From NCBI GenBank assembly GCA_024236055.1, contig JACKLF010000001.1, positions 62,001-126,000 on the forward strand: a DNA stretch of 64,000 bases. Reading direction: 5' to 3'. The DNA is from Alphaproteobacteria bacterium (GTDB lineage Bacteria > Pseudomonadota > Alphaproteobacteria > Micropepsales > Micropepsaceae). A program made the translations under genes and the position numbers. Below the pieces are notes generated by a model. It did not search any database, was not told where the DNA came from, and saw nothing but the letters and a program-made list of their open reading frames with translations. Shown piece by piece: positions 33,163 through 42,604 of the stretch (positions are counted from its first letter, which is position 1; every line of letters begins with the position of its first letter).

Positions 33163-33890
33163 AACACGAAAAGTTCGAACGCAACTCGATCCTGCTGCTG
33201 GTCGGCATCCTGATCGTGGTGGCGATCGGCGGCGCGGTGGAAATCGCCCCGCTGTTCTGGGTGAACGGCACGATCGAGAAGATCTCCGGCATGCGGCCCT
33301 ATACGCCGCTCGAGCTGGAAGGCCAGAAGATCTATGTCAGCGAAGGCTGCAATGTCTGTCACAGCCAGATGATCCGCTCGCTGCGCGACGAGGTCGAACG
33401 CTATGGCCATTACAGCCTGGCGGCCGAGAGCATGTACGACCATCCCTTCCTGTGGGGGTCCGAGCGTACCGGCCCCGACCTGGCGCGGGTTGGCGGCAAA
33501 TATTCCGACGAATGGCATCGCGCCCACCTGGCCGATCCGCGCTCGGTGGTGCCCGAATCGATCATGCCGCCTTACGTCCATCTGGAGAAGACGCCGCTGG
33601 ACTATCGCGACATCAGGCAGATGCTTGAGGCCAGCCGCGATGTCGGCGTGCCCTATACCGATGATCAGATCGCCAACGCCCAGGCGGACCTGGAGGCGCA
33701 GGTTGCCCCCGATACCGACGGCGCCGATGCCCTCAAGAAGCGCTATGGCGCCAAGGTGCAGGTCCGCGATTTCGATGGCGATCCCAGCCAGATCACCAAG
33801 GCCGATGCGCTGATCGCCTATCTGCAGATGCTGGGCACGCTGGTGGACTTCAAGACCTACCAGGCCGACGCGCCTGGCAACCGGAGGTAG
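33159..33890 (+). CDS. ccoO: cbb3-type cytochrome c oxidase subunit II (mono-heme)
   Basis: A 243-aa membrane-anchored c-type cytochrome. One N-terminal TM helix (SILLLVGILIVVAIGGAVEI), then the heme c site GCNVCHSQMIR (Cys64, Cys67, His68) and downstream methionine candidates (SIMPPYVHL). It takes electrons from CcoP and passes them to CcoN. ATG 33159 overlaps the ccoN stop. Confidence 0.97.
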   Translation: MKHEKFERNSILLLVGILIVVAIGGAVEIAPLFWVNGTIEKISGMRPYTPLELEGQKIYVSEGCNVCHSQMIRSLRDEVERYGHYSLAAESMYDHPFLWGSERTGPDLARVGGKYSDEWHRAHLADPRSVVPESIMPPYVHLEKTPLDYRDIRQMLEASRDVGVPYTDDQIANAQADLEAQVAPDTDGADALKKRYGAKVQVRDFDGDPSQITKADALIAYLQMLGTLVDFKTYQADAPGNRR

Positions 33891-33892
33891 CC

Positions 33893-34057
33893 ATGGAACG
33901 CTGGGCCTATGAGGAAGTGCTGGCGTTCACCCGCAGCTGGGACGCCGTCTATTTCACCGCGATGTTCGCTGTCGCACTGGTCTACGCCTATTGGCCGAAG
34001 AACAAGGCCAAGTTCGACCAGGCCGCGCGGATTCCGCTCGAAGACGAGGGGCAGTAA
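33893..34057 (+). CDS. ccoQ: cbb3-type cytochrome c oxidase subunit CcoQ/FixQ
   Basis: A 54-aa single-TM subunit too short for usual gene-length cut-offs. It reads MERWAYEEVLAFTRSWDAVY, then a helix FTAMFAVALVYAYWPKNKAK and the tail FDQAARIPLEDEGQ. The helix ending YxYWPxNK-x-x-F followed by A-x-x-PL-DE is characteristic of CcoQ, which stabilises the CcoNOP complex. It begins 3 nt after ccoO, and its TAA shares a base with the ccoP ATG (TAATG). Confidence 0.93.
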   Translation: MERWAYEEVLAFTRSWDAVYFTAMFAVALVYAYWPKNKAKFDQAARIPLEDEGQ

Positions 34058-34923
34058 TGTCGAAGAAGGAAATTGACGAAGTCTCGGGTACCGAGACGAC
34101 CGGCCATGAATGGGACGGCATCAAGGAGCTGAACACGCCCCTGCCGCGCTGGTGGCTGTATCTTTTCATCGCCTGCATCGTCTGGGCGGTGGGCTACTGG
34201 TTCGTGATGCCGTCCTGGCCAATGCTGCACGGCTATACCCACGGCATGCTGGATCATTCCCAGCGCGACGAGGTGATGGCCAATGTGCGTGCGCTTCAGG
34301 CGGCCCGTGCCGGCAAGGAGCAGGCGCTGAACCAGGCCACGCTGAAGCAGATTCAGGACAATCCCGACCTGCTGCAGTTCGCCATGGCCGAGGGCAAGAC
34401 CGTGTTCGGCGACAATTGTGCGCCGTGCCACGGGTCCGGCGGCCAGGGCGCGCACGGCTATCCCAACCTGAACGATGATGTGTGGCTGTGGGGCGGCAAG
34501 CTGGACGAGATTCAGCACACCATAACTGTGGGTGTGCGCTCCAGCGCGCAGGATACCCGCGAGTCCCAGATGCCGGCCTTCGGGCGTGACGGTATCCTGA
34601 AGCCGGCCGAGGTGGCCGACCTGACCCAGTATGTCGTGCATCTGTCGGGCCGGCCGGCCGATCCGGCGGCGGTGCGCCGCGCCGGCAAGCTGTTCGCGGA
34701 CAATTGCGCGGCCTGTCACGGGGCACAAGGCAAGGGCGACCGCAGTGTCGGCGCGCCCAACCTGACCGACAATGAATGGCTCTATGGGCCAACGCCCGCC
34801 GATATTCGCGACCAGATCTGGAATGGCCATGGCGGCGTGATGCCGACCTGGGGCGGGCGGCTGTCGCCGGCGACCATCAAGGCACTGGCGGTCTATGTCC
34901 ACAGCCTGGGCGGCGGCGAATAG
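34057..34923 (+). CDS. ccoP: cbb3-type cytochrome c oxidase subunit III (di-heme)
   Basis: A 288-aa di-heme cytochrome c. N-terminal cytosolic stretch, one TM helix (WWLYLFIACIVWAVGYWFVM), then heme sites NCAPCHG (Cys121, Cys124, His125) and NCAACHG (Cys217, Cys220, His221), with methionine candidates in ESQMPAFG and GGVMPTWGG. It is the entry point for electrons from soluble or membrane cytochrome c. ATG 34057 overlaps the ccoQ stop by one base. Confidence 0.97.
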   Translation: MSKKEIDEVSGTETTGHEWDGIKELNTPLPRWWLYLFIACIVWAVGYWFVMPSWPMLHGYTHGMLDHSQRDEVMANVRALQAARAGKEQALNQATLKQIQDNPDLLQFAMAEGKTVFGDNCAPCHGSGGQGAHGYPNLNDDVWLWGGKLDEIQHTITVGVRSSAQDTRESQMPAFGRDGILKPAEVADLTQYVVHLSGRPADPAAVRRAGKLFADNCAACHGAQGKGDRSVGAPNLTDNEWLYGPTPADIRDQIWNGHGGVMPTWGGRLSPATIKALAVYVHSLGGGE

Positions 34924-34931
34924 GATAAAGG

Positions 34932-36443
34932 GTGGTAAGCGTGCATACGGTGATCGACAGGCGTGACGGCGCACAGCAGGCGGCCGAAGGGGTCGCGCGT
35001 TCGGACGCCCAGGCCACCAACAGCGCCGCCAACCGCAAGCTGTACAAGTCGCGGGTGCCGATCTATCCACGCGAGCAGGACGGCCTTTATCGCAAGATCA
35101 AATGGGCGATGATGGCCGTCACGCTCTCCATCTACTATCTGGTGCCGTGGGTGCGCTGGGACCGGGGCCCGCACGCGCCCAACCAGGCGGTGCTGGTCGA
35201 TTTCGCCCATGAGCGCTTCTATTTCTTCTTCATCGAGATCTGGCCGCAGGAGGTCTATTACATCACCGGACTGCTGATCCTGTCGGCGGTGTCGCTGTTT
35301 CTCATCAATGCCCTGTTCGGCCGGTTGTGGTGCGGCTATTCCTGCCCGCAGACGGTCTGGACCGACCTGTTCATCTGGGTCGAAACCAAGATCGAGGGCG
35401 ACCGCAACGCCCGCATGAAGCTGGCCAAGGCGCCCTGGACCGCCGGCAAGATCGCCAAGCGCGTCTCCAAGCACACGATCTGGCTGCTGTTCGCCGTGGC
35501 GACCGGCGGTGCCTGGGTCTTCTATTACAATGATGCGCCGACCCTGCTGCACGAGCTTGTGACGGGTACCGCCAGTGTCGGCAATTATGCCTTCATCGGC
35601 ATCCTGACTTTCACCACCTATACGCTGGGCGGCATGATGCGCGAGCAGGTCTGCACATACATGTGCCCCTGGCCGCGCATCCAGGCGGCGATGACGGACA
35701 AGGAAGCGCTGTGCGTCACCTATGCCTATGACCGGGGCGAGCCGCGCGGCCCGCACAGGAAGGGCGATCCCTGGGAAGGGCGCGGCTCCTGCATCGACTG
35801 CAACCAGTGCGTCGCGGCCTGTCCGATGGGTATCGATATCCGCGACGGCGCCCAGCTGGAATGCATCAATTGCGGGCTGTGCATTGATGCCTGCGACGAT
35901 GTCATGGCCAAGATCGGCCAGCCGCCGCGGCTGATCGCCTATGACACCGACGCCAATATCCATCGCCGGCTGGTGGGCAAAAAGCCGCGCTTCCGCTTCG
36001 TGCGCCCGCGCACCATCCTGTATGCGGCGGTGCTGGGAATCGTGGGCGCGATCATGGTCTATGCCTTTGCCACCCGCAAATCGGTCGAGATGGACGTATT
36101 GCGCGACCGCAATCCCAACTATGTCACGCTGGCCGATGGCGCGGTGCGCAACGGCTACACCATCAAGCTGCTGAACCAGGCCAACATGCCGCGCGACTTC
36201 CAGCTTTCGGTCGGCGGCCTGAAGACCCGCGAGGTCAAGGTGATCGGCCTGGAAAGCGATGCCATGCCGGCGGTGCTGCATGTCGACGCCGACAAGGTGC
36301 GCACCGTGCGCGTGCTGGTCACGGTGGACAAGGCCGATCTGGGAACGGGCGGCAGCCGCGACATCAACTTCACCGTCACCGAGCCGGTACACCAGGAAAG
36401 CCGCCAGATCGAGTCGGTGTTCATCACGGGAGGCGCGAAATGA
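34932..36443 (+). CDS. ccoG: cbb3 oxidase assembly ferredoxin-type protein CcoG (FixG/RdxA)
   Basis: About 503 aa with TM helices and two 4Fe-4S ferredoxin motifs: SCIDCNQCVAACP and ECINCGLCIDACD, plus membrane-proximal GRLWCGYSCPQTVW and QVCTYMCPWPR. CcoG is implicated in copper reduction or handling during cbb3 assembly. The C-terminal part is an Ig-like periplasmic domain. The start is GTG 34932 or GTG 34941; both have upstream purine-rich sites, so the N-terminus is uncertain by 3 residues. Confidence 0.94.
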   Translation: MVSVHTVIDRRDGAQQAAEGVARSDAQATNSAANRKLYKSRVPIYPREQDGLYRKIKWAMMAVTLSIYYLVPWVRWDRGPHAPNQAVLVDFAHERFYFFFIEIWPQEVYYITGLLILSAVSLFLINALFGRLWCGYSCPQTVWTDLFIWVETKIEGDRNARMKLAKAPWTAGKIAKRVSKHTIWLLFAVATGGAWVFYYNDAPTLLHELVTGTASVGNYAFIGILTFTTYTLGGMMREQVCTYMCPWPRIQAAMTDKEALCVTYAYDRGEPRGPHRKGDPWEGRGSCIDCNQCVAACPMGIDIRDGAQLECINCGLCIDACDDVMAKIGQPPRLIAYDTDANIHRRLVGKKPRFRFVRPRTILYAAVLGIVGAIMVYAFATRKSVEMDVLRDRNPNYVTLADGAVRNGYTIKLLNQANMPRDFQLSVGGLKTREVKVIGLESDAMPAVLHVDADKVRTVRVLVTVDKADLGTGGSRDINFTVTEPVHQESRQIESVFITGGAK

Positions 36444-36916
36444 ACAAGCTGACAGGTCGCGGCGTGCTGCTTTGGCTGGCGGGATTTTTTGGTATCATCA
36501 TTGCCATGAATGCGGTTTTCATCACCGTGTCCGCCACGACATTCCGCGGCGAGGACGAGCAGAAGCCCTATCTGCAGGGCGTGGAATTCAACCAGACCCT
36601 GTCGCGCCGGGCCGAACAGAAGGCCGCAGGCTGGCAGGCCGCGATCTCGGCGGCGCGGCTGGACAGTGGTGCGGTGCGCATCCTGCTGTCGCTGCACGAC
36701 CGTGACGGCGCGCCGGTGGGCGGTGAAAAGCTGACAGGCGATCTGCGCCATCCCGCCGACGAAAACCGCGATCAGGCACTGGTGCTGGCCCAGGTCGGAC
36801 CGGGGCTATACCAGGCCGACCTGCCCGAAGTGGCGCCAGGCAACTGGGAGGTGCAGGTTCAGGCGCGGGGCGGACGCGAACCCTTCGAAGCGGCGAGGCG
36901 GCTATGGGTGCCATAG
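36440..36916 (+). CDS. ccoH: cbb3 oxidase maturation protein CcoH/FixH
   Basis: A 158-aa protein with one N-terminal TM helix (GVLLWLAGFFGIIIAMNAVF) and a periplasmic domain of FixH type (TFRGEDEQKPYLQGVEFNQT, GLYQADLPEVAPGNWEVQV). It is required for cbb3 assembly and works with the copper ATPase CcoI. It overlaps ccoG by 4 nt and ccoI by 13 nt. Confidence 0.93.
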   Translation: MNKLTGRGVLLWLAGFFGIIIAMNAVFITVSATTFRGEDEQKPYLQGVEFNQTLSRRAEQKAAGWQAAISAARLDSGAVRILLSLHDRDGAPVGGEKLTGDLRHPADENRDQALVLAQVGPGLYQADLPEVAPGNWEVQVQARGGREPFEAARRLWVP

Positions 36917-39108
36917 GGGCGGCATCGCCGCGCGATGCGCGCACGCTCAGCGACCTGACCCGTTTCGTCCAGCCGGGCGCGGACGGGTCTTCGCGTTTCG
37001 AGGTGCTGGTCAAGGGCGCCAAATGCGCTGGCTGCATTTCCAAGATTGAATCCGGTGTGAAGGCGGTGCCCGGCGTGACCGGGGCGCGGCTGAACCTGTC
37101 CACCGGCAAGTTGCAGGTCGTCTGGCAGGGCGCGCCGGTCGCGCCGCTGGCGATCCTGGAGCGGGTGCGCGACCTGGGCTATGAGGCCCAGCCCTTCGAT
37201 GCGGGCGAAACACTGAATGAAGGCGAGCGCGAGGGCCGCTTCCTGCTGCGCTGCCTGGCGGTGGCCGGCTTCGGCACCGTCTTCGTCATGGGGCTGACCG
37301 ACGGCATCTGGTATGGCGGTGTCGACCTGTCGCCGCAGTTGCGCCAGATATTCTTCTGGCTGGCGGCGGCGGTCGCCATTCCGGTCACCCTGTATGCGGG
37401 CCAGCCGTTTTTCCGGTCCGCGGCGCGGGCGCTGGCCCGGCGCACCACCAACATGGACGTCACCATCGGCGCGGCGCTGATCCTGGCCCTGGCGCTGAGC
37501 CTGTATGAAACCATCGCCGGGGCGGAGCAGACCTATTTCGATGCCGCCGCCATGCTGGCCTTCCTGCTGCTGATCGGCCGCTATCTCGACTATCGGCTGC
37601 GCGACAAGGCGCAGGGCGCGGCCCGGCATCTGCTGGCGATGCAGTCCCAGCTTGCCCGGCGCATCCGCACCGATGGCGTGGTCGAAACCGTGGCGGCGCG
37701 CGACATCGCGCCCGGCGACCGGCTGCTGCTGGCCAGCGGCGACCGGGTGCCGGTCACCGCGCGGCTGGAAGAAGGCGCGACCGAGGCCGACGTCTCGCTG
37801 GTCACCGGCGAAAGCCTGCCGGTGGATGTGAAGGCGGGCGCGAAACTGGAAGCCGGCACGGTGATCGTGGGCCACGGCGTGACACTGCTGGCGCTGGCGC
37901 GGGCCGACCAGTCGCTGGTCGCCGACCTGGCGCGGCTGCTGGAAGCGGGACGCCAGCGGCGCAGCGTCTATGTCCGCCTGGCCGACCGCGCGGCGCGGCT
38001 GTATGTGCCCGCCATCTCCATCCTGTCCATTGCCGTGTTCGCGGGCTGGATCGCGGCGGGTGCCGATTTCGCCCATGCCATGACCTATGCCATCGCCGTC
38101 CTGATCATCACCTGTCCCTGTGCGCTGGGGCTGGCGGTGCCGGCGGTGCAGATCGTCGCCACCGGGCGGCTGTTCGCCGAGGGCATGCTGGTCAAGTCGG
38201 GCGACGCGCTGGAGCGGCTGGCCGACATCGACACCGCGGTGTTCGACAAGACCGGCACCCTGACGCGCGGCAGCCTTGTCCTGCAAAATCGCGATGCGAT
38301 TGACGCCGGTGTGCTGGAACGCGCGGCGCGGCTGGCGCGTGCCAGTTCCCACCCCCTGGCGCGCGCACTGGCGGGCGCGGCGGGCCTGGGCCCGGTTGCG
38401 CCGGGTGTGCGCGAAGTGCCGGGATCCGGTTTGGAATACGATGACGGCGGCACGCTTGTCCGGCTGGGCAGCGCGGCCTGGTGCGGTGCGCAGGACGCGG
38501 AAACGGGCGAGGGCAGCGCCCTGTGGTTCCGCGAAGGCGATGGCACGCCTGTGCACTTCGAATTGCGCGATGCGCTGCGGCCGGATGCGGCGGCGATGAT
38601 CGCGGCTTTGCGGGCACGCGGCCTGCGGATCGAAATGCTGACCGGCGACCGGGAAGCAACGGCGGCGGCGATTGCGGCCGAGGCGGGGGTCGATGTCTGG
38701 CATGCCCGGGTGGGCCCCGCCGAAAAGGTGGCGCGGCTGGAAACCCTGCGCGCCCAGGGCCGCAAGGTTCTGATGGTGGGCGACGGGCTGAACGATGCCG
38801 CCGCGATGGCGCTGGCGCATGTCTCGATCGCGCCGGGCAGCGCTGCCGAGGTCAGCCAGCTTGCCTCCGACATGGTGCTGCGCAGCGACCGGCTGATGGC
38901 GGTGGCGGGCGCCTATGACGTGGCGCGCAAGGCCCGCCGCCTGGTGATGGAGAATTTTGCCCTGGCGACGATCTACAACGTCGTGGCGATCCCCATGGCC
39001 GCCATCGGGCTGATCCTGCCGATCATTGCGGCGGCCACCATGGCCAGCTCCTCGCTGCTGGTCAGCCTCAATTCGCTCCGCCTCAACATGGGGGGCGGCC
39101 GGTCATGA
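36904..39108 (+). CDS. ccoI: Copper-translocating P1B-type ATPase CcoI/FixI
   Basis: A 734-aa heavy-metal P-type ATPase that supplies copper for the CcoN CuB site. N-terminal metal-binding domain with GAKCAGCISKIE (Cys41, Cys44), eight TM helices, the TGES loop (SLVTGESLPVDV), the CPC membrane motif in ITCPCALGLAVP (about residue 404), phosphorylation motif FDKTGTLTRG (about residue 448), the HP motif in ASSHPLARAL and the hinge GDGLNDAAAMA. The position after ccoH and before ccoS separates it from detoxifying CopA. Confidence 0.96.
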   Translation: MGAIGAASPRDARTLSDLTRFVQPGADGSSRFEVLVKGAKCAGCISKIESGVKAVPGVTGARLNLSTGKLQVVWQGAPVAPLAILERVRDLGYEAQPFDAGETLNEGEREGRFLLRCLAVAGFGTVFVMGLTDGIWYGGVDLSPQLRQIFFWLAAAVAIPVTLYAGQPFFRSAARALARRTTNMDVTIGAALILALALSLYETIAGAEQTYFDAAAMLAFLLLIGRYLDYRLRDKAQGAARHLLAMQSQLARRIRTDGVVETVAARDIAPGDRLLLASGDRVPVTARLEEGATEADVSLVTGESLPVDVKAGAKLEAGTVIVGHGVTLLALARADQSLVADLARLLEAGRQRRSVYVRLADRAARLYVPAISILSIAVFAGWIAAGADFAHAMTYAIAVLIITCPCALGLAVPAVQIVATGRLFAEGMLVKSGDALERLADIDTAVFDKTGTLTRGSLVLQNRDAIDAGVLERAARLARASSHPLARALAGAAGLGPVAPGVREVPGSGLEYDDGGTLVRLGSAAWCGAQDAETGEGSALWFREGDGTPVHFELRDALRPDAAAMIAALRARGLRIEMLTGDREATAAAIAAEAGVDVWHARVGPAEKVARLETLRAQGRKVLMVGDGLNDAAAMALAHVSIAPGSAAEVSQLASDMVLRSDRLMAVAGAYDVARKARRLVMENFALATIYNVVAIPMAAIGLILPIIAAATMASSSLLVSLNSLRLNMGGGRS

Positions 39109-39275
39109 TCAGCGGCATCGCCATGATCATCCTGTGCGCGCTGGGCGTGGGCCTGGGCGCGCTGGCGATCCTGATGTGGGCGATCAGCAGCGGCCAGTAT
39201 GACGATCCCGAGGGTGACGCCATGCGCATCCTGATCGACGATCCCGCGGACACGCCGCCGGGTCCTCACAGATAG
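39105..39275 (+). CDS. ccoS: cbb3 oxidase maturation protein CcoS
   Basis: A 56-aa single-TM protein overlapping the ccoI stop by 4 nt. After the helix (ALGVGLGALAILMWAI) comes the family signature SGQYDDPEGDAMRIL followed by DD. CcoS is needed for cofactor insertion into cbb3. Its last 10 nt overlap, antisense, the end of the cardiolipin synthase gene, closing the cco operon. Confidence 0.93.
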   Translation: MISGIAMIILCALGVGLGALAILMWAISSGQYDDPEGDAMRILIDDPADTPPGPHR

Positions 39276-40690
39276 GGCATCATCAGCCGCGCGGCGGCGT
39301 TGCGCAGGCGCAGCCAGACCGGCTCGGCGGCCAGCGCATCGGGCGAAAGCCGGTTGGCGCGCGCCAGCTTGGCATCGATGCGCGCATCGACATCGGCGGT
39401 GAAGGCCCCGTCGATGCATTCCAGGTCGAATTCGAAATTCAGCCGGAAGCTGCGCGCGTCCCAGTTGGAGCTGCCGATCAGGCACCAGCGCCCGTCGATG
39501 GTGCACAGCTTGGTATGGTCGAAGGGGCCGGGACTGGCAAAAAACGTGATGTCCATGTGGCGGAAGAAACGCAGATGGCCGCGCATGGCCCAGTCCATCA
39601 GGCGCTGGTCGCTGCGGGCGGGCAGCAATATCTCCACCTTCACCCCGCGCAGCCGCGCCTGGTGCAGCGCAAATTGCAGCCGCGCATCGGGCAGGAAATA
39701 GGGCGTGACGATGCGGATGCGATCCTTGGCCAGGGTCAGCGCCGCGCCCAGGATGGTTTCCAGCTTGTAGAGGTCGGTGTCCGGGCCCGAGCGCAGGCCG
39801 CGCGCGAAGATGTCGCCATGCCGTTCCAGCCGGGGCCACCAGAAATCGTCGTCCAGGCTTTCATGGGTGGCAAAGCTCCAGTCGCGGGCGAAGGTGTCCA
39901 TCAGTGCGCGCACCACCGGGCCGCGGACGCGGAAATGGATGTCGCGGATCGGCCGGCGCCGGCTTTTGCCCGTCAGGTTTTCCGACCCGATATTGATGCC
40001 GCCGACAAAGCCCAGTTCGCCGTCCACCACCAGCAGCTTTCTGTGGTTGCGCATGTTCAGGAACGGCATGCGCCAGGGCATCCAGGTGTGCAGGAACAGC
40101 GCGCAATGCACCCCGCCGCGCAGCAGCCAGGACCGCGGCGGGCACCACACCCAGCCCGCGCCCACCCCGTCCAGCAGCACGCGCACCGCGACCCCGCGCC
40201 GGTGGGCCGCGATCAGCGCGTCGCAGAATTCGCGGCCGGCCGTGTCTGCGCGAAAGATGTAGGAGGCCAGGGCGATGGAATGGCGGGCACCGGCAATCGC
40301 CTCCAGCATGGCCGGATAGGTCTCGTCGCCGCCTTCCAGCAGGGTCAGTTCGTTGCCGCCGGTCAGCTGTTCGCGCGTGACCCGGGCGCTGACTTCGTTC
40401 AGCAGGGCGATATGACCATCCGGTGCGGCGGGGCCACCATCGGCGCCGGTGCGCCCATCGTCATGGCGGCGCAGCTTCAGCGCGCGGCGCGTTACCCGGT
40501 TGATGCCGAACAGGAAATAGATCAGTGCGCCCAGGATGGGCGAGAACCAGGCCAGGGCGATCCAGCCCAGCGCGGCGCGCACGTCGCTTTTCTTGAGCAG
40601 AACGTCGATGGAGACCGATCCCGCCAGCGCGACATGCAGCACAAGGCCCAGGATTTCGATCCAGGTAGGGTCGGCCGGAAGCAGGAACAT
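39266..40690 (-). CDS. cls: Cardiolipin synthase (phospholipase D superfamily)
   Basis: Makes cardiolipin from two phosphatidylglycerol molecules. 474 aa: two N-terminal TM helices (GLVLHVALAGSVSIDVLL and ALAWFSPILGALIYFLFG) and two HKD motifs, NHRKLLVVDGELGFVGGINIGSE split as H-x-K-x4-D, and DHTKLCTIDGRWCLIGSSNWD. Family length is normal. Convergent with the cco operon and divergent from the EEP gene. Confidence 0.93.
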   Translation of the reverse strand: MFLLPADPTWIEILGLVLHVALAGSVSIDVLLKKSDVRAALGWIALAWFSPILGALIYFLFGINRVTRRALKLRRHDDGRTGADGGPAAPDGHIALLNEVSARVTREQLTGGNELTLLEGGDETYPAMLEAIAGARHSIALASYIFRADTAGREFCDALIAAHRRGVAVRVLLDGVGAGWVWCPPRSWLLRGGVHCALFLHTWMPWRMPFLNMRNHRKLLVVDGELGFVGGINIGSENLTGKSRRRPIRDIHFRVRGPVVRALMDTFARDWSFATHESLDDDFWWPRLERHGDIFARGLRSGPDTDLYKLETILGAALTLAKDRIRIVTPYFLPDARLQFALHQARLRGVKVEILLPARSDQRLMDWAMRGHLRFFRHMDITFFASPGPFDHTKLCTIDGRWCLIGSSNWDARSFRLNFEFDLECIDGAFTADVDARIDAKLARANRLSPDALAAEPVWLRLRNAAARLMMPYL

Positions 40691-40811
40691 TTGCCGTATA
40701 CCGAATTGTCTTTATGGTGGGCGAACCCGCCGATGCGGGCCCGGAAACCAGTTTGAAGTTCAACAGTTTACACTAGCAGATTTACATGGCGCCGCGCGCC
40801 GCCCCAAGCCC

Positions 40812-41504
40812 ATGACAACAATTCCCGCCTCCTCCGCCGTCCATCCCCCCCTCGCTCCGGGGCGATTGCGCGTGGTCAGCTGGAACCTGTTGCGCCGGGT
40901 GGGCGCGGCTGCCGAGGATGTCGCCAGGCTGGTGCATGCCAGCCGGCCCGACCTGCTGCTGCTGCAGGAAGCGACCGAGGAGATCATGACGCTGCCCTCG
41001 CTGGTCGGCGGCTATTTCTTCCGCCACCCCATGCAGCAGCGCATCTATGGCCTGGCGGCGTGGAGCCCGCACCCCTTTCCCGCCTCCACGGCGATCCGGC
41101 TGCCTGCCTCGATCCTGCCGGGGCGCGTGCCCCCGCGTCTGGCCCAGATCATCAACTTCCATGGCATCACCATCGCCAATGTGCATCTGAGCCACGGCCA
41201 GTTCCTCAACCGCTACCAGTTGCGCCACATCATGGAGCAGATGGAGGGGCCGAGCGCCATCATCGGCGATTTCAATGCGGTGGGTCCCGTGGGCTTTCAG
41301 GGTTTCCGGGACATCGGCCCGCGCAAGCGCACCCATCGCGCCGGCAAGATCGTGGCGCTCAGGCTGGACCGCTGCATCGCGCGCGGCGTCGCCTGTTCGG
41401 CATCGGAGGTTCTGGACAAGGGGCCATCCGACCATCATCCGATGGTGCTGGACATGTGCATGGCCGAGGCGGATACGGGCAGCGGCATCGTCGCCGCCTT
41501 CTAG
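40812..41504 (+). CDS. Endonuclease/exonuclease/phosphatase (EEP) family protein
   Basis: A 230-aa EEP-fold protein. Motifs in order: RVVSWNLLRR, LLLLQEATEEI (catalytic Glu), IANVHLSHGQF, IIGDFNAVGP (D-x-N) and KGPSDHHPMVLD (final Asp-His). The fold covers DNases, phosphodiesterases and lipid phosphatases. Placement next to cardiolipin synthase hints at a phospholipid or nuclease role, but nothing decides it. ATG 40812; no signal peptide. Its TAG shares a CTAG with the convergent glycerate kinase. Confidence 0.83.
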   Translation: MTTIPASSAVHPPLAPGRLRVVSWNLLRRVGAAAEDVARLVHASRPDLLLLQEATEEIMTLPSLVGGYFFRHPMQQRIYGLAAWSPHPFPASTAIRLPASILPGRVPPRLAQIINFHGITIANVHLSHGQFLNRYQLRHIMEQMEGPSAIIGDFNAVGPVGFQGFRDIGPRKRTHRAGKIVALRLDRCIARGVACSASEVLDKGPSDHHPMVLDMCMAEADTGSGIVAAF

Positions 41505-42604
41505 GTCAGCGAAAGCCTTTCGGCCGTACGCTCCAGATTTTCCCGCGTCGCCGCCAGCATCTGGGCCAGCGGACGTTCCTCGCTGTTGATGCAGGTGGCG
41601 CCTTTCAGCCCCATTTCCCGGATCTGCTGCGGCGTGGCCGACAGCTTCCCGCACAGCGCGATCACCGGCGTGCCGTGGCTGCGCCCGCACAGGCCCTGGA
41701 TCAGCTTGCCCTGGGCGCTCTGACCGTCCAGGTGACCCTCGCCGGTGATGATGACGTCGGCTTTCCTGGCGGCGGCGTCGAAGCCGACCAGGTCCAGCAC
41801 CACCTCGATCCCGCGCCGCAGCCGCGCGCCCAGAAAGACCATGGCGCCAAAGCCCAGCCCGCCGGCCGCGCCCGCGCCGGGCATGTCGGCGACATCACGG
41901 CCAAGCTGCCGCTTCACCAGGGCTGCGATATGGGTCAGCCCGTCATCCAGCTGCGCCAGCGTGGCATCGTCGCCGCCCTTCTGGCGGCCATAGATCCAGG
42001 CCGCACCGTTGGGGCCGTATAGTGGATTGGTCACGTCGCACAGCACGTCGACCTGTTCGAACAGCGGGCCGGGCGGCGCCACGATGCGCGCCACCTGTGC
42101 CAGGTGACCGCCATCGGGCGGCACCGCATCGCCGCGCGCATCCTTGAAGCGCCAGCCCAGCGCGGCGGCCATGCCCAGGCCGGCATCGTTGGTGGCGCTG
42201 CCGCCGATGCCCAGCACCGCGCGCCGTGCGCCGCGCGCCAGTGCATCGGCCAGCATCTGGCCGGTGCCGTAGGTCGAGGTCTTGCGCGGATCGCGTTCCT
42301 CCAGCGTCACGAGTTGCAGGCCCGAGGCCGCGGCCATTTCCACCAGCGCCACCTTGCTGTCGCCCGACAGGCCATACTGGGCCGGAATGATGCGCGACAG
42401 CGGGTCCATCACGTCGATCGTCACCGGGCTGAGATCCAGCGGCGCGCGCAGCACGTCCAGCACCCCTTCGCCGCCATCCGACAGCGGCATGCAGGTAATG
42501 GAGGCTTCGGGATGGCTGCGCGCCAGGCCCGCGGCCACTGCCAGGCACACGCCTTCGGCGGACAGGGCGTCCTTGAAGGAGTCGCAGGCAACCAGGATGT
42601 TCAT
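41501..42604 (-). CDS. Glycerate kinase (GlxK/GarK family)
   Basis: Phosphorylates D-glycerate, feeding glyoxylate- or sugar-acid-derived carbon into glycolysis. 367 aa with the family landmarks ILVACDSFKDALSAEGVCLA, MPLSDGGEGVLDVL, GIGGSATNDAGLGMAAALG, GAGAAGGLGFGAMVFLGA and ITGEGHLDGQSAQGK. Start ATG 42604 overlaps the upstream sensor-kinase stop by 4 nt, so the two genes are translationally coupled, an unusual partnership. Whether 2- or 3-phosphoglycerate is made is typically 2- for this family. Confidence 0.93.
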   Translation of the reverse strand: MNILVACDSFKDALSAEGVCLAVAAGLARSHPEASITCMPLSDGGEGVLDVLRAPLDLSPVTIDVMDPLSRIIPAQYGLSGDSKVALVEMAAASGLQLVTLEERDPRKTSTYGTGQMLADALARGARRAVLGIGGSATNDAGLGMAAALGWRFKDARGDAVPPDGGHLAQVARIVAPPGPLFEQVDVLCDVTNPLYGPNGAAWIYGRQKGGDDATLAQLDDGLTHIAALVKRQLGRDVADMPGAGAAGGLGFGAMVFLGARLRRGIEVVLDLVGFDAAARKADVIITGEGHLDGQSAQGKLIQGLCGRSHGTPVIALCGKLSATPQQIREMGLKGATCINSEERPLAQMLAATRENLERTAERLSLT